Numbered from the stretch's first letter, positions 1-9,051 are shown. The stretch: 64,000 nt of DNA from UBA6522 sp965237785 (GCA_965237785.1 OZ250159.1:62001-126000), one strand, 5' to 3'. Notes: generated by a model from the letters alone, not told the origin. Made by a program: numbers and translations.

Positions 1-2174
1 AGTCCCAGAGTGGCACTGAAGTCCGGCATGCGTTCGCGGGGCGTTTCGTTGAATACGCCACCGGTAAAGGACGGATCGATGCCGGAATACATGGAATCCA
101 GCGTACCGACCGACGAAGTGAGCCTCAGGTTGTCCGTGACCGCGTACATCAGATCGAACTCGATGCCGTTGATGTCGAGCTGACTGGCGTTGGCGGTGAA
201 GGGCGGATTCTGGAAGAACCTGTCCTGCGAGCGGATGTGCCGGTCCGTAAACACCATGTCGAAGATCGCCGCATTGAACCGCAGGCGCCGGTCGAGCCAC
301 TCCGAACGCAGCCCCAGCTCGTAACCTTCCACGTACTCGGGGTCATAGGGGATCAGACCGAAACGGGGCTGTATTTCATCGCCGGTTCCCGGAACACCGT
401 CGCGACCCTCCCGTACCGCGGCCGAACGGGTATCGTCATTGATGAAATCGGCAAACCCGCCCGCCTTGTAGGCGGTGCTCCATGAGAGATAGGTGAATAT
501 GTCGTCGTTCCACTGATAGTCGATCACGAATCGGTAATCGTCCGACGTCCACGAGTTGTCGCGGAAAACCATGACATCGTTCGTCGCCGGATCCACGGAT
601 GTGACCAGTGGATTCGCGCCGAACTGCGCCGCCACTCTTGGACTGTTCAGAATCAACGCTCCGGCCCCCTTTTCGTCTTCCGTGGAACGATAGCCGAGGG
701 TCACATTCATCCTCTCGGCCACATGGAATACGATTTGACCGAACAAACCGGTCGCACTGCTGTCGATGACCTCCGTCACTTCACTGTCGTCAGGTTCGCA
801 ACTGTCGAGATCGATGTTCATGCCCATGGGGCTGCAGTCATAGTTCATTCCATGCCCGTAGGATGACGCCTCCTCTTCGAACCAGTAATAGCCACCTGTC
901 CAACTGATCCGCTCGTGTTCGCCGGAAAAACGAAGCTCGATAGTTTCGGAGTTCCAGGTCTCATCGGTGATGTTCGAGAGAATCGGCAATGGGGTCATGT
1001 CACCGTCGTAGATGTCGTCCTGGGCGCCGTCGATGGTGCCGCCCACCGCCGTGAGCGTTATGCTGTCACTCAACCCCCAGTTCAACTCGAACGTCGTGAA
1101 TTCATTTGACGAGGAACGCGAATCGTAATCCCCGCCCACGTAGTTGTAGAAGCCGGGCGCGGTGGCATATTCGTCACTGTAGTAGGTCGACGGGTCGTTG
1201 GGATCGAAATCCGGGGTCACACAGGGCCCGGTCAGCGTGCCATTGCCCCCGCTCCAGTAACACCCGAACGTCGGCTCTTCGTAGATCAACAGCGCCCTCC
1301 GTATCATTCTGCCGTCCGGGTGCAGCATCAAGGGTTCGCGGATTTCGGGACTACCCATGCCGTCCGCGAGGATGCTGGGATCAAACTCGTCCACTCCCAC
1401 GTAAATGCCCGTGCGCCCATTGTCCTGGCTGTCGTCCGCCGAGTACGCAACGGTCAGGTCGAAATTATCCGAAGGCGCGAACCGGAATTGAGCGCGCGCA
1501 ACAGCCGTATCCATATTTCCCTTTACCTGACCGTTTTCCCCGAAGATATAGCCGTCCCGCGACAAGCTCGCACCGGTGAACCGGAAAGCCGCTGCGTCGC
1601 TCAGCGGCACGTTGACATGCCCCTTGACATCAACGCGATTGTATTCTCCGCCGATCAGTTCCACGTCGGCGTTGAATTCCTGCTCCGGTTTCTGCGAGAT
1701 GTAGCGAATCGCGCCGCCGGTATTGTTGCGGCCGAACAGCGTGCCCTGGGGCCCGCGCAGCACCTCGACCCGCTCCACGTCCATGACCCGCAATATGGCC
1801 CCCGCGTTACGGGGATAGTACATCTCGTCGATATAGAGCCCGACGCCGCGGTCGAAGAATGTGGTATTACGGAATTGTCCGGCGCCACGGATGGAAAAGG
1901 TGGCGACGGAATCACCGGTACCGAACGCAGTGCCCACACTGACGTTCGGGATGAAGTTGGCGATGTCTTCGGCGTTCTGGAGACCGAGTCGATCAAGTTC
2001 CAGTTGACTGAACGCCGTCACGGAAATAGGCGTCTGCTGCAGGTTGAGTTCGCGGCGTTCCGCGGTCACGATGACCTCCTCCAACGCCTGGCCGGAGGCC
2101 GGGGCGGAAACGAACTGCAGGCCAGGAAAAACCGTCAGGCAGATTGCGAGAACAGCGCGGTGTGAATGGTACAT
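1..2174 (-). CDS. TonB-dependent receptor (3' end beyond the left edge)
   Basis: Outer-membrane beta-barrel receptor that would import a large or scarce substrate using TonB/ExbBD energy. The reading frame stays open from an ATG at 2174 to the left edge, so the C-terminal barrel strands are missing. The translation starts with a hydrophobic signal peptide (MYHSHRAVLAICLTVFPG) followed by a TonB box (LEEVIVTAER) and a plug domain holding RGAGQF, the YIDEMYY segment, and the conserved VEVLRGPQGTLFGRN with NNTGGAIRYIS. A purine-rich GGGG lies about 8 bases before the ATG. The substrate cannot be read from the sequence. The next gene on the same strand encodes a reductive dehalogenase about 840 bp upstream, too far away to claim one operon. 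Confidence 0.93.
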   Translation of the reverse strand, partial: MYHSHRAVLAICLTVFPGLQFVSAPASGQALEEVIVTAERRELNLQQTPISVTAFSQLELDRLGLQNAEDIANFIPNVSVGTAFGTGDSVATFSIRGAGQFRNTTFFDRGVGLYIDEMYYPRNAGAILRVMDVERVEVLRGPQGTLFGRNNTGGAIRYISQKPEQEFNADVELIGGEYNRVDVKGHVNVPLSDAAAFRFTGASLSRDGYIFGENGQVKGNMDTAVARAQFRFAPSDNFDLTVAYSADDSQDNGRTGIYVGVDEFDPSILADGMGSPEIREPLMLHPDGRMIRRALLIYEEPTFGCYWSGGNGTLTGPCVTPDFDPNDPSTYYSDEYATAPGFYNYVGGDYDSRSSSNEFTTFELNWGLSDSITLTAVGGTIDGAQDDIYDGDMTPLPILSNITDETWNSETIELRFSGEHERISWTGGYYWFEEEASSYGHGMNYDCSPMGMNIDLDSCEPDDSEVTEVIDSSATGLFGQIVFHVAERMNVTLGYRSTEDEKGAGALILNSPRVAAQFGANPLVTSVDPATNDVMVFRDNSWTSDDYRFVIDYQWNDDIFTYLSWSTAYKAGGFADFINDDTRSAAVREGRDGVPGTGDEIQPRFGLIPYDPEYVEGYELGLRSEWLDRRLRFNAAIFDMVFTDRHIRSQDRFFQNPPFTANASQLDINGIEFDLMYAVTDNLRLTSSVGTLDSMYSGIDPSFTGGVFNETPRERMPDFSATLG

Positions 2175-2805
2175 TTCGTTTTCCCCTGATCTGGAAAAAT
2201 ACACAGTTTGTTACAAGTTGTTGCATGCGCACTACAATTGAAGCTGCATTGAAGTGCTGAATTTTCGTATTTGACATGTGAACGCTGGTCGATTTCAGTT
2301 TAGGATGCGGCTCCGCACTGCGCAACTTGATGGACGCAAATCGAATACTAATAAAACCAAAAGTAATGTGTCAAAAGTCGTCGGGAGGAACTTGCCCAGC
2401 GATAAGTTGCTGCGGTCGTAAAATCACGACAACGCTTGCAGGACCCGAACCGTTACCGCGGTGCTCGCCGCTGACCTACGGAGTTCATTCCGCAGGTCAG
2501 CTATTTCAGATATCGGTCGATACCCTCAAAGGCCGTAGGTCCACTGAACTCTGGATTCGAATAGTTGTTTAGCTGCCGAATCTCCTGGACCAAGCGTTAG
2601 CCACATACTACTATCTTGTTGACGCGATTTTAAGGATCGGACACCCATGGTGCCTGTGCCCGCCATTCGTTGATGTAGCCATTCGGGACGCATATCCCGA
2701 CGCAGCGGACGGATTCTCATCAGCGTTGTCCAATGAGAACATGATGCTGAACTGGGGCGAGCGCAATGTTTCTGTCCAGCAGCGTGTCGCTTGATTGTTG
2801 CGGGC
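2175..2805. other. Intergenic stretch without a recognisable intact gene
   Basis: About 630 bp upstream of the TonB receptor. The part next to the receptor start (2190-2290) is relatively AT-rich and should hold its promoter, but I cannot assign boxes with confidence. Short open frames here show no family resemblance. The right end runs into the PIN-domain remnant. Confidence 0.5.
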
Positions 2806-2952
2806 ATGATTGCGGACTTCGAGGATGCAATGCAGGTTGCTGCCGCACGGGCGTGCGGCGCGCGGCACATCGTGACGCGGAACGTCAGGGACTTTGAGCG
2901 CTCGCCGATACCCGCCATAACCCCAAGGGAAGCACTCGGGCAGTTGTTCTGA
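2806..2952 (+). pseudogene. PIN-domain toxin remnant (C-terminal part only)
   Basis: The frame from 2806 to the TGA at 2950-2952 encodes the typical C-terminal third of a type II PIN toxin. It reads DFEDAMQVAAARACGARHIV, then TRNVRDF, then PIPAITPREALGQLF, matching the family pattern of an acidic DFEDA helix, an IVTRN strand and a final TP-x-E-x-L helix. A complete PIN toxin is about 130-140 residues and needs N-terminal aspartates. Here the frame closes upstream at a TGA (2734-2736) and the preceding residues do not look PIN-like. No antitoxin is visible. I read it as the scar of a lost toxin-antitoxin module. The boundaries to the left are uncertain. Confidence 0.6.
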
Positions 2953-3012
2953 GGGCCAGCGTCACCGTCCGGAATTTCGGGAACCAGCCCGTCTAACGGT
3001 GAGATATCCGGT

Positions 3013-5205
3013 CTACTTGTCCGTATACGGACTAGCGACCCGGTCGGCCTCGGTCGGATCGATCCCCAGCGGCGGCGTTGGTACGTAGTGGTCCGGGGTC
3101 GCTCCACCGCGCGCCACCCGCGCGGCAGCCTCTTCCGGAGTCTCGATCAGTGCGCCCGACGCGATTGCCGCCTTGCGGTCCACCTTGACGAGGCCGGGTG
3201 CATCCGGCGGCGGCATCGCGTTGGCGTTGTAGTAGGCAATTTTCTGTTTCTTTGGATCGATGTACCGGTCAATCCTGAGATCTCGTTGGTTGGTTCCCTT
3301 CGGCTTAACCGCCACGCCATCCACGACCTCGTGGTCGAACCACCATTTCTTGGCTGGATTGCGCTTGCCGTTGCCCAACTTGTCGTCCAGCCAGGTCGCG
3401 ATGGGAACCATCAGCGGTTTGAGCCACATGGCGTTGATTCCGAGCCAACTGGCCAGACGGGTCAGCGGCGGGCCATCCAGATCCACTACCTTGTTCAGTG
3501 GGCACGTCTTCATGCAGCGCCCGCAAGCAGCGCCCTTGGAGTTGGTCAGCCGGTAGCGGGCACAGCGCTCGGCGTCGATCTTCCACATCTCGTAGGCATT
3601 GAACATGACCTTGGGCCCCCACGGAATGGCGTCGCAGGGGCACTCACGGGCGCATTTCCGGCAGTTGTCACAGAAGTACTGCAGGCGGAAATCGATGGGC
3701 TTGTCCACCTCCATGGGGAAATCCGTAGTGAATACCACGGACTTGAAGCGGGGGCCGACGAACGGGTTGAGCACCAGTTCACCGATGCGACTGAGTTCGC
3801 CGAGCCCCGCCCACAGGATCAGCGGGATATGCAGGACATCGCTGTCGGCATTGGTCTGGGCGCGCGACGAATAGCCTGAACCGCGCAGATGCTCGGACAT
3901 GATCCCGGCGATCTCCGCGCCCCTGAGATAGCCGCGCATGGACTGGGTACCCGAGATCCAGTCGTCACCGCTCGCGCCCTCCATGGTGTCGAATCCCTGG
4001 TCGATGAGCATGACCACGGCATAGCGGTGGTACATATCGATCGGACGCCCGTCTTCCTTGTGGGAGTGCCAGGCATAACGAGGCACTTCGCAGATCCCGG
4101 TGAGATCGGAGCCGAGAAAATAGGACAGCGCCTTGATCGCCCGGGCGTTGGCTGCCGGGTCGCCATAGCGGCCGACATTCCCCGTAGCCGCCACGTCGCC
4201 GTCCTGGTAGGGAACGAGCGAGCGGATCGCCTTGAGCAGGCTCTGGGACGTGGGATGCTTGAAGGAGAAACGGCTGCGTTCCTTTTGGGCTCTGGGGCCA
4301 AGATCCCCCTGCAGGGCGCGCTCGAAAAACGCAGCGCGCTTGGGCACCCTGGGAACCTCGTCGTCAATGATCAGCGTCGTCGGCCGATCGACCTGCTTGA
4401 CGGTCTCCATGGGATAGCGGCTGTAGTGCGACGGGCGTGCGGCGCGGCGATTCCGTTCCCGGCCCGACTGCGCGCCGTTGATGCCCCACCAGTAGCGCAA
4501 TCCCCTGGCCTGCAACGCCTTGGTGTGCAAGGGCTGGTCTGTGGGCAGTTCATAGCTGGTGGCGATCGCGGCGATGGAGAAATTGTCGATGAACGGATTG
4601 CGGATGCGGTCGCCGTCGCGTACGCCGAGTCCCGCGAGGATTGCAAGCCGCTGGGCGTCGAGGAATTCGTGGCCCCGGATATGAGCGCGGGCCGAGAAGC
4701 CCATGTGCCGGATATGCCCCGACACCACTGCGGCGATCTCGGCTGCGCGCATGTCCGTGGTGGCTCGCACGGCGGGGGCGACCCAGCGATGCGCCAGATT
4801 GTCCTCGTCCGGAACCTTGCCGTCCTCCACCAATAGCACCACGGCGTAGTCTTCGGCGCGGCGCTCCGCGCCGTCGAGCCAGGCATTGTCCGGAATCTTG
4901 CAGATTCCAACCTGGGCGGCGTCCATGAAGTAGGCTGCGCCCTTGATGTCCGCCGCTCGCCGGTCCAGATCGTCGGGGACCGGCGCCCGCTTCGGCGCGA
5001 CCTCGTCATTCACGAATTGGGCGAAGATCGATCGATAGTGATTCACAACCTGGGCGAGATCGCCTTGGTCCGAGTCTCGTACCGGCGACGCCCGCGGCGG
5101 CGCTGACGACTCCGTTGCAATGATGTTTTCGTTCCGGAGGAGCGATTCCATCGGGAACAACCCGTAGTGAAACGGCCTGTGTCTCGATCGAGCATGAAAT
5201 ACCAT
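3013..5205 (-). CDS. rdhA: Reductive dehalogenase, soluble RdhA type with duplicated nitroreductase-like domain
   Basis: Predicted cobalamin- and iron-sulfur-dependent reductive dehalogenase of 730 residues. There are two cysteine motifs near the C-terminus: C512-x2-C515-x2-C518-x3-C522 and C548-x12-C561-x2-C564-x3-C568, fitting two [4Fe-4S] clusters. Upstream are two related copies of the B12-type domain, near residues 86-225 (IKGAAYFMDAAQVGICKIP) and 356-500 (IKALSYFLGSDLTGICEVP). There is no twin-arginine signal, so it is probably cytoplasmic, like the oxygen-tolerant catabolic enzyme NpRdhA of Nitratireductor and unlike respiratory membrane-linked RdhA. From memory the NpRdhA active site is Tyr426, Lys488 and Arg552; this protein has Y426, K488 and R552 at the same numbers when started at 5205. 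There is no RdhB anchor gene. A queuosine-reductase relative is the main alternative, but the length and duplication argue against it. Confidence 0.85.
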   Translation of the reverse strand: MVFHARSRHRPFHYGLFPMESLLRNENIIATESSAPPRASPVRDSDQGDLAQVVNHYRSIFAQFVNDEVAPKRAPVPDDLDRRAADIKGAAYFMDAAQVGICKIPDNAWLDGAERRAEDYAVVLLVEDGKVPDEDNLAHRWVAPAVRATTDMRAAEIAAVVSGHIRHMGFSARAHIRGHEFLDAQRLAILAGLGVRDGDRIRNPFIDNFSIAAIATSYELPTDQPLHTKALQARGLRYWWGINGAQSGRERNRRAARPSHYSRYPMETVKQVDRPTTLIIDDEVPRVPKRAAFFERALQGDLGPRAQKERSRFSFKHPTSQSLLKAIRSLVPYQDGDVAATGNVGRYGDPAANARAIKALSYFLGSDLTGICEVPRYAWHSHKEDGRPIDMYHRYAVVMLIDQGFDTMEGASGDDWISGTQSMRGYLRGAEIAGIMSEHLRGSGYSSRAQTNADSDVLHIPLILWAGLGELSRIGELVLNPFVGPRFKSVVFTTDFPMEVDKPIDFRLQYFCDNCRKCARECPCDAIPWGPKVMFNAYEMWKIDAERCARYRLTNSKGAACGRCMKTCPLNKVVDLDGPPLTRLASWLGINAMWLKPLMVPIATWLDDKLGNGKRNPAKKWWFDHEVVDGVAVKPKGTNQRDLRIDRYIDPKKQKIAYYNANAMPPPDAPGLVKVDRKAAIASGALIETPEEAAARVARGGATPDHYVPTPPLGIDPTEADRVASPYTDK

Positions 5206-5270
5206 TGCGCCTACTCTGGTTCACTGGGACAGTTAATTGCATTCTACTTGAATGCGTCGGCGCGGAAAGA

Positions 5271-5303
5271 ATCCACAGATGCTGTGGATAACTCTGTGGA
5301 TAA
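5271..5303. promoter_or_regulatory. Palindrome with two DnaA-box-like 9-mers
   Basis: ATCCACAG-ATG-CTGTGGAT (5271-5289) is a perfect 8-bp inverted repeat. The 9-mer TGTGGATAA, the complement of the consensus DnaA box TTATCCACA, occurs at 5283-5291 and again at 5295-5303, 12 bp apart in the same orientation. It sits between the divergent rdhA and lipoprotein genes and is followed by an AT-rich tract. It could be a DnaA-bound origin or regulatory site, or a dimeric operator. Confidence 0.5.
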
Positions 5304-5348
5304 CGCATTGATTGGGGGGCTTCTGGCTTGACGCTGCGCCGATTCGTG

Positions 5349-5420
5349 TCGAATTGGTCAAAAAAACGTCAATTTTCTTTTTTCTAAAAAAATCAAATGG
5401 TTAAAGTATTTTTCATCAGC
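5349..5420. other. AT-rich tract in the divergent intergenic region
   Basis: Runs of A and T (CAAAAAAAC, TTTTCTTTTTTC, TAAAAAAATCAAATGGTTAAAG) stand out in otherwise GC-rich DNA. The tract lies about 45 bp from the DnaA-box-like sites and could be an unwinding element or simply the promoter region of the flanking divergent genes. No gene is recognisable between 5206 and 5692. Confidence 0.45.
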
Positions 5421-5692
5421 GATATGCGAAATTCTCGCTCCAACTACCGGCATTTATTACCGCGAGGAACCACCACACCTGCGCATGTGGAAAGAAAATG
5501 CGGCATGACAGATGCCTCTTTCGTGCGCGGGCCGCATTCGTCCGGCTGCGGCTGGTCAACAGTTGCGGATTCGATCGTCCACTGATTCCTCGCCGGAATT
5601 CCTGTCTTGAGCCGGACACTGGTGTATTCTACCGCTCCGGCGTTGCCGACATCGGTAACCGCGCTCCAGAGACGATTTGTGAGGTGTTCAAC

Positions 5693-6421
5693 ATGAAACA
5701 TGCAACTATCGCGCTGCTTTGCCTGGCCGGCTTTATTCTGGCCGGTTGCGAACCCTCTGGCGAGATGCCCACAGGGGAGGAATCGTCGGCGGAGATGGCT
5801 TCCGACGATGGCGCGTCCGAGACGATGCCCAGCGCCGACGCGCCCGATGCGCCCGACTCAGCCGCACCGGCCCAGATGGCACAGACCACGACGCAAGCTT
5901 CGCTGTTGAGCGAACCCAACTGGGTTATTTTATTCGCTGGACACGACTTGAGTTCCTTCAACGCGGTCGGTGACGCGGAGTGGAATATCATCGACGATTA
6001 CGTGGAAGCGGACGGTTACGTGAACTCCTTTCTGGTCACCAGAGGTCGCTACACGGACTTTCTGCTGCAAGCCGAGTTTTGGCCTGGGGCCGGCGCGAAC
6101 AGCGGGATATTCATTCGCAACCTGAACGCCGATGCGATCAGCGCGGCGGACGGCTATGAGATCAACATCTACGATACGAACCCGAATCCCGATAACCGGA
6201 CGGGTTCGGTGGTGAACCATTTGCCGCCAATGACGACCGTGGCGACCGAGGAACAATGGAATACTTACGAGATCACCGCGCAGGGCAATCGCATCACCGT
6301 GACGGTGAACGGCACCCTGACCGCCAACCTTGAAGACGAAACTCACGCCAACGGCCCAATCGCGTTCCAGAATAATGGCGGGCTGATCAGGTTTCGCAAT
6401 ATTCGGCTAAGGCCGCTCTGA
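5693..6421 (+). CDS. DUF1080 (3-keto-disaccharide hydrolase-like) lipoprotein
   Basis: Exported lipoprotein of 242 residues. The start at 5693 gives a short signal peptide ending in a lipobox (LAGC), with the cysteine at about residue 19, then an acidic, Pro/Ala-rich linker. A single DUF1080-type beta-sandwich follows from about residue 75: NWVILFAGHDLSSF, a DFLLQAEFW strand, the SGIFIRN motif, GYEINIYDTN, and WNTYEITAQGNRITVTVNG with an IRFRNIRLRPL ending. Some members of this family hydrolyse 3-keto-glycosides; many are uncharacterised sugar-binding modules. The longer open frame to 5498 lacks homology and would bury the signal peptide. It diverges from rdhA and is followed closely by the small HicAB-like pair. 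Confidence 0.85.
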   Translation: MKHATIALLCLAGFILAGCEPSGEMPTGEESSAEMASDDGASETMPSADAPDAPDSAAPAQMAQTTTQASLLSEPNWVILFAGHDLSSFNAVGDAEWNIIDDYVEADGYVNSFLVTRGRYTDFLLQAEFWPGAGANSGIFIRNLNADAISAADGYEINIYDTNPNPDNRTGSVVNHLPPMTTVATEEQWNTYEITAQGNRITVTVNGTLTANLEDETHANGPIAFQNNGGLIRFRNIRLRPL

Positions 6422-6460
6422 TCGGTTGCAGGCGCTCGGGAATCGCCGAGGACACGGATC

Positions 6461-6673
6461 TTGTCCAATACATATACCGCAATTACGATGCAGGATGGGG
6501 ACTGGTGGATCGGGTGGTTCGCTGAAGTCCCCGGTGTGAATTGCCAGGAACGCACACGCGAGAAACTCCTGGAAACCCTCAAGGTTACCCTCAGTGAAGC
6601 ATTGGAACTCAGCCGCGAAGAAGCTATCCGGGCAACGGGTGGTGAATACACTGAAGAACGAGTGTCTATTTGA
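6461..6673 (+). CDS. hicB: HicB-like antitoxin of a type II toxin-antitoxin pair
   Basis: A 70-residue HicB-family protein: YTAITMQDGDWWIGWFAEVP, GVNCQERTREKLLETLK and LSEALELSREEA match the partially degraded RNase-H-like fold of HicB antitoxins. The start is a TTG at 6461 preceded by GAGG; an ATG at 6488 is the alternative. It has no clear C-terminal DNA-binding domain, as in the short HicB class. Its stop codon overlaps the TTG start of the next gene, so the two are probably translationally coupled. Confidence 0.75.
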   Translation: MSNTYTAITMQDGDWWIGWFAEVPGVNCQERTREKLLETLKVTLSEALELSREEAIRATGGEYTEERVSI

Positions 6674-6855
6674 AGCGCTATCAGTTCATTCGCCACCTGC
6701 GCGAACATGACTGCGAACTATTGCGTGAAGGCGCCCGACACTCCTGGTGGTGGAACCCGGCATTGGACCGGCGTACTGCTGTCCCACGGCACACCGAGAT
6801 CCGTGATCTGTTGGCTCGAAAGATCTGCCGGGATCTCGGCATTCCGCCGCTTTGA
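6670..6855 (+). CDS. hicA: HicA-like mRNA interferase toxin
   Basis: A 61-residue HicA-type double-stranded-RNA-binding-like toxin: KRYQFIRHLREHDCELLREG, the catalytic-type histidine in ARHSWWWNP, then VPRHTEIRDLLARKICRDLGI, a very typical HicA ending. The start is the TTG at 6670, which overlaps the TGA of the hicB-like gene. An antitoxin-first order is common for hicBA loci. The pair lies beside a broken mcrBC locus, together forming a small defence-like island. Confidence 0.78.
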   Translation: MKRYQFIRHLREHDCELLREGARHSWWWNPALDRRTAVPRHTEIRDLLARKICRDLGIPPL

Positions 6856-6857
6856 CT

Positions 6858-7691
6858 TCAGGCTGCATCAGTCCGGTTCATGCTGTCGAACACGGATTTG
6901 TTTTCGTCGTGCAAATGGACGGGACGGACTTCAAGTCGCAGGTCGTCGCCGTAGTCGAAACGTAGGGGATTTCTGAACCGATCATTCCACGGATAAAGCA
7001 AGAAAAGCACTGGAACGCGCTTGTTCCCAGCCTCGTATTTTCTCCCGTAAGCATAGAGTTGGTACAGGTCGGCTTGGCTGATTCCGGCATGTTTGTCATT
7101 CTCTGTGAGTCGCTTCCACTTAGCGTCCATGACCCGTGTGGCCTGACCGTCTTTTCTAGCAACGATATCAGGCTGCAGTTGGAACTCGGGTTTGCCCTTG
7201 GAGTTTCGTTCAACTAGGTAATTACGGCGTTCCTGGGCACGAACGTCCCAGCCATGCATCTCCCATCGCACCCTGTGAGCGACATAGTCTTCGAAAATCC
7301 GCTCCATCGGAAACAGTAGAGCGAAAGCCAAGTTCCGGCCTTGGTATGTCGTGGGAGCGCTGCGTTCGAGAAACAGCTTCGCCCATGGAAATAGCCGTGC
7401 AGTTAACGGCATCGTTCGATCTACCTTGGCGCGGATCGGATAGGCCGCGACATTCGCCGGTCCTGGCACATCCTCGAACCGCGACAACGCCTGTTGGATT
7501 AGGCTCTGATTGTTCGCATTGCCGTTCAGTTGGCGCAATAACAACAACGTGGACTTGAGCAGACGGTTGACGGGCCGATTCGTCGAGAACACTTGGTACC
7601 GAACGTAGAAACGCTCGGCATGAGCCAAGTTCTGCCGCAACTGTTCCTTGATGATCAATCTGCCTTTCAGCACGTGCAAGTTACCCTCCAT
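6858..7691 (-). pseudogene. mcrC: McrC-like subunit, N-terminally truncated
   Basis: C-terminal part of McrC, the nuclease subunit of the McrBC system that cleaves methylated DNA. The helical core TNRPVNRLLKSTLLLL is present, as is a PD-(D/E)xK nuclease centre: LQPDIVAR followed by VMDAKWK. McrC is usually about 350-430 residues; this frame has 277 and starts at MEGNLHVLKG, the middle of the family, so about 100 N-terminal residues that contact McrB are gone. It overlaps the end of the mcrB frame by 11 bp. An internal deletion that removed the mcrB end and mcrC start would explain the junction. It is probably inactive. Confidence 0.7.
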
Positions 7692-9051
7692 CCGGTGATA
7701 ACTGCGTGCGAGACCCCGGCGGTCTTTCGCTTCTCAGGAACCCGTTCTTGTTAACAACTCGGTCGATCTTCTCCCGGTCATCGTAGAAGTATTCTTGCAG
7801 CAGCGGAAGAATCTCGTAGCGAAAGATTTGCGCCAACTCCGCGATCACCGCATTTTCCCTCTTCAGCGGGAGAAAATAGGGTTGCCCTAATTGGTGATCC
7901 CGGTCATGCAGAGCCTCTATACGCTTGTTCATTGCGGCGAGCATCTTCGAGATCTCGACGCCCTCTATAGTCAAGTCAACAAGCAGACTGAGGTCCGGCA
8001 TCACCTCTTCGAACCGGAATCGGCGCCGTAAGGCTGTGTCGAGCAGGGCGATAGATCGGTCTGCGGTATTCATGGTGCCGATGATGTAGAGATTGCCGGG
8101 CACGCTGAAAAGCTGCTTGGAATACGGTAGGTGAACTTCCAACGCGTCGTGTTCCCCGGCCCGCTTAGACCGCTCGATCAAAGTGATCAGTTCCCCGAAA
8201 ATGGCGGATATGTTGCCGCGGTTGATCTCGTCGATAATAAGTACATAAGGTGGCGCTTCGCCGTCAATTTGTTCGCTTTGATCCGCGCGACGGCAAATCT
8301 CCTTGAATATACCATTTTCCACTTTGTAGCTAATTCGCCCGCGGTCATCAGTTGACGCCTTCAATCCTTCGATGAAGTCCTCATAGCCGAAGCTCTGGTG
8401 GAAAGTCACGAATTCCAGTCGTTTCTCGGCCTTCATCAATTGTTCACGGCGATCGCTAAGCGCTTGCCGGTCGGTCTGGTTATTCTCGTGGAAATCCGGA
8501 TCGAGTAGTTCTAACGCATCGTTAACCGCGCGGTACGTCTTGCCAGTTCCAGGGGGGCCGTAAAATATGCGATTAAAAGGTCAACAACTCTCGCCATTTA
8601 TAGCTAAAATATGCTTGTCTTGGGCTTCCAAGGCCTTCGAGATATTGATCTTCCAGGAATGAACTTCGAAGTCTCGACTTCTCTTGCCTATCGTCTCCCT
8701 CCGCGTCGGGTTCGCTACTGCTCCACATTTCTTCTATTCGTTGGCGCTTTGTTGATGGATTGGTTTTGTCCTTGCTTACCGGCAGTTCGAGCACCCACAG
8801 CATTTCGGCAATCAATTTTTTTACTTCCGAAGGAACCGGCCTGAATCGCTGCGCCAGTTCAGGAATAAAGTTCTTTTTTTCTCTGGTTTATCAACGTAAT
8901 TTTTTTGAAGAGATTCTCTAAAGTGTTCTTCCCTCCAAAGCTGTGCATCGGTAAACACCGACCCGTTACCCAACAGACAACGGTCACGCCAGCGTTCAGC
9001 CGCTTGGTAAACCAGCTCAGCGTTCTGCCAATCGGAATTGTATCTGCTCAT
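7681..9051 (-). pseudogene. mcrB: McrB-like AAA+ GTPase gene split by two frameshifts
   Basis: Three frames together rebuild one McrB-like protein. The first (9051 to about 8880) has MSRYNSDWQNAELVYQAAER and RDRCLLGNGSVF. The second (about 8885-8573) continues with FIPELAQRF, EVKKLIAEMLWVLELPVSK, TKRQRIEEMWSSSE and YFSYKWRELLTF. The third (from about 8574) has Walker A GPPGTGKT, Walker B VLIIDEINRGN, the GTMNTAD sensor and an arginine finger region (ALLDTALRRRF). The first break is at a run of seven A on the coding strand, the second at a run of four T just before NRIFYGPPGTGKT. Either the gene is dead or the assembly has two homopolymer errors. The C-terminus also ends abruptly before mcrC. 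Confidence 0.75.

Noticed and set aside
2327..2572. 81-codon plus-strand frame upstream of the TonB receptor
   Set aside because: No ribosome site, cysteine-rich random-looking translation and no family resemblance.
8570..8890. Programmed frameshifting in mcrB
   Set aside because: The A7 and T4 runs are slippery, but McrB is not known to need frameshifting, no downstream stimulating structure is evident, and McrC is truncated as well. Decay or base-calling error is simpler.
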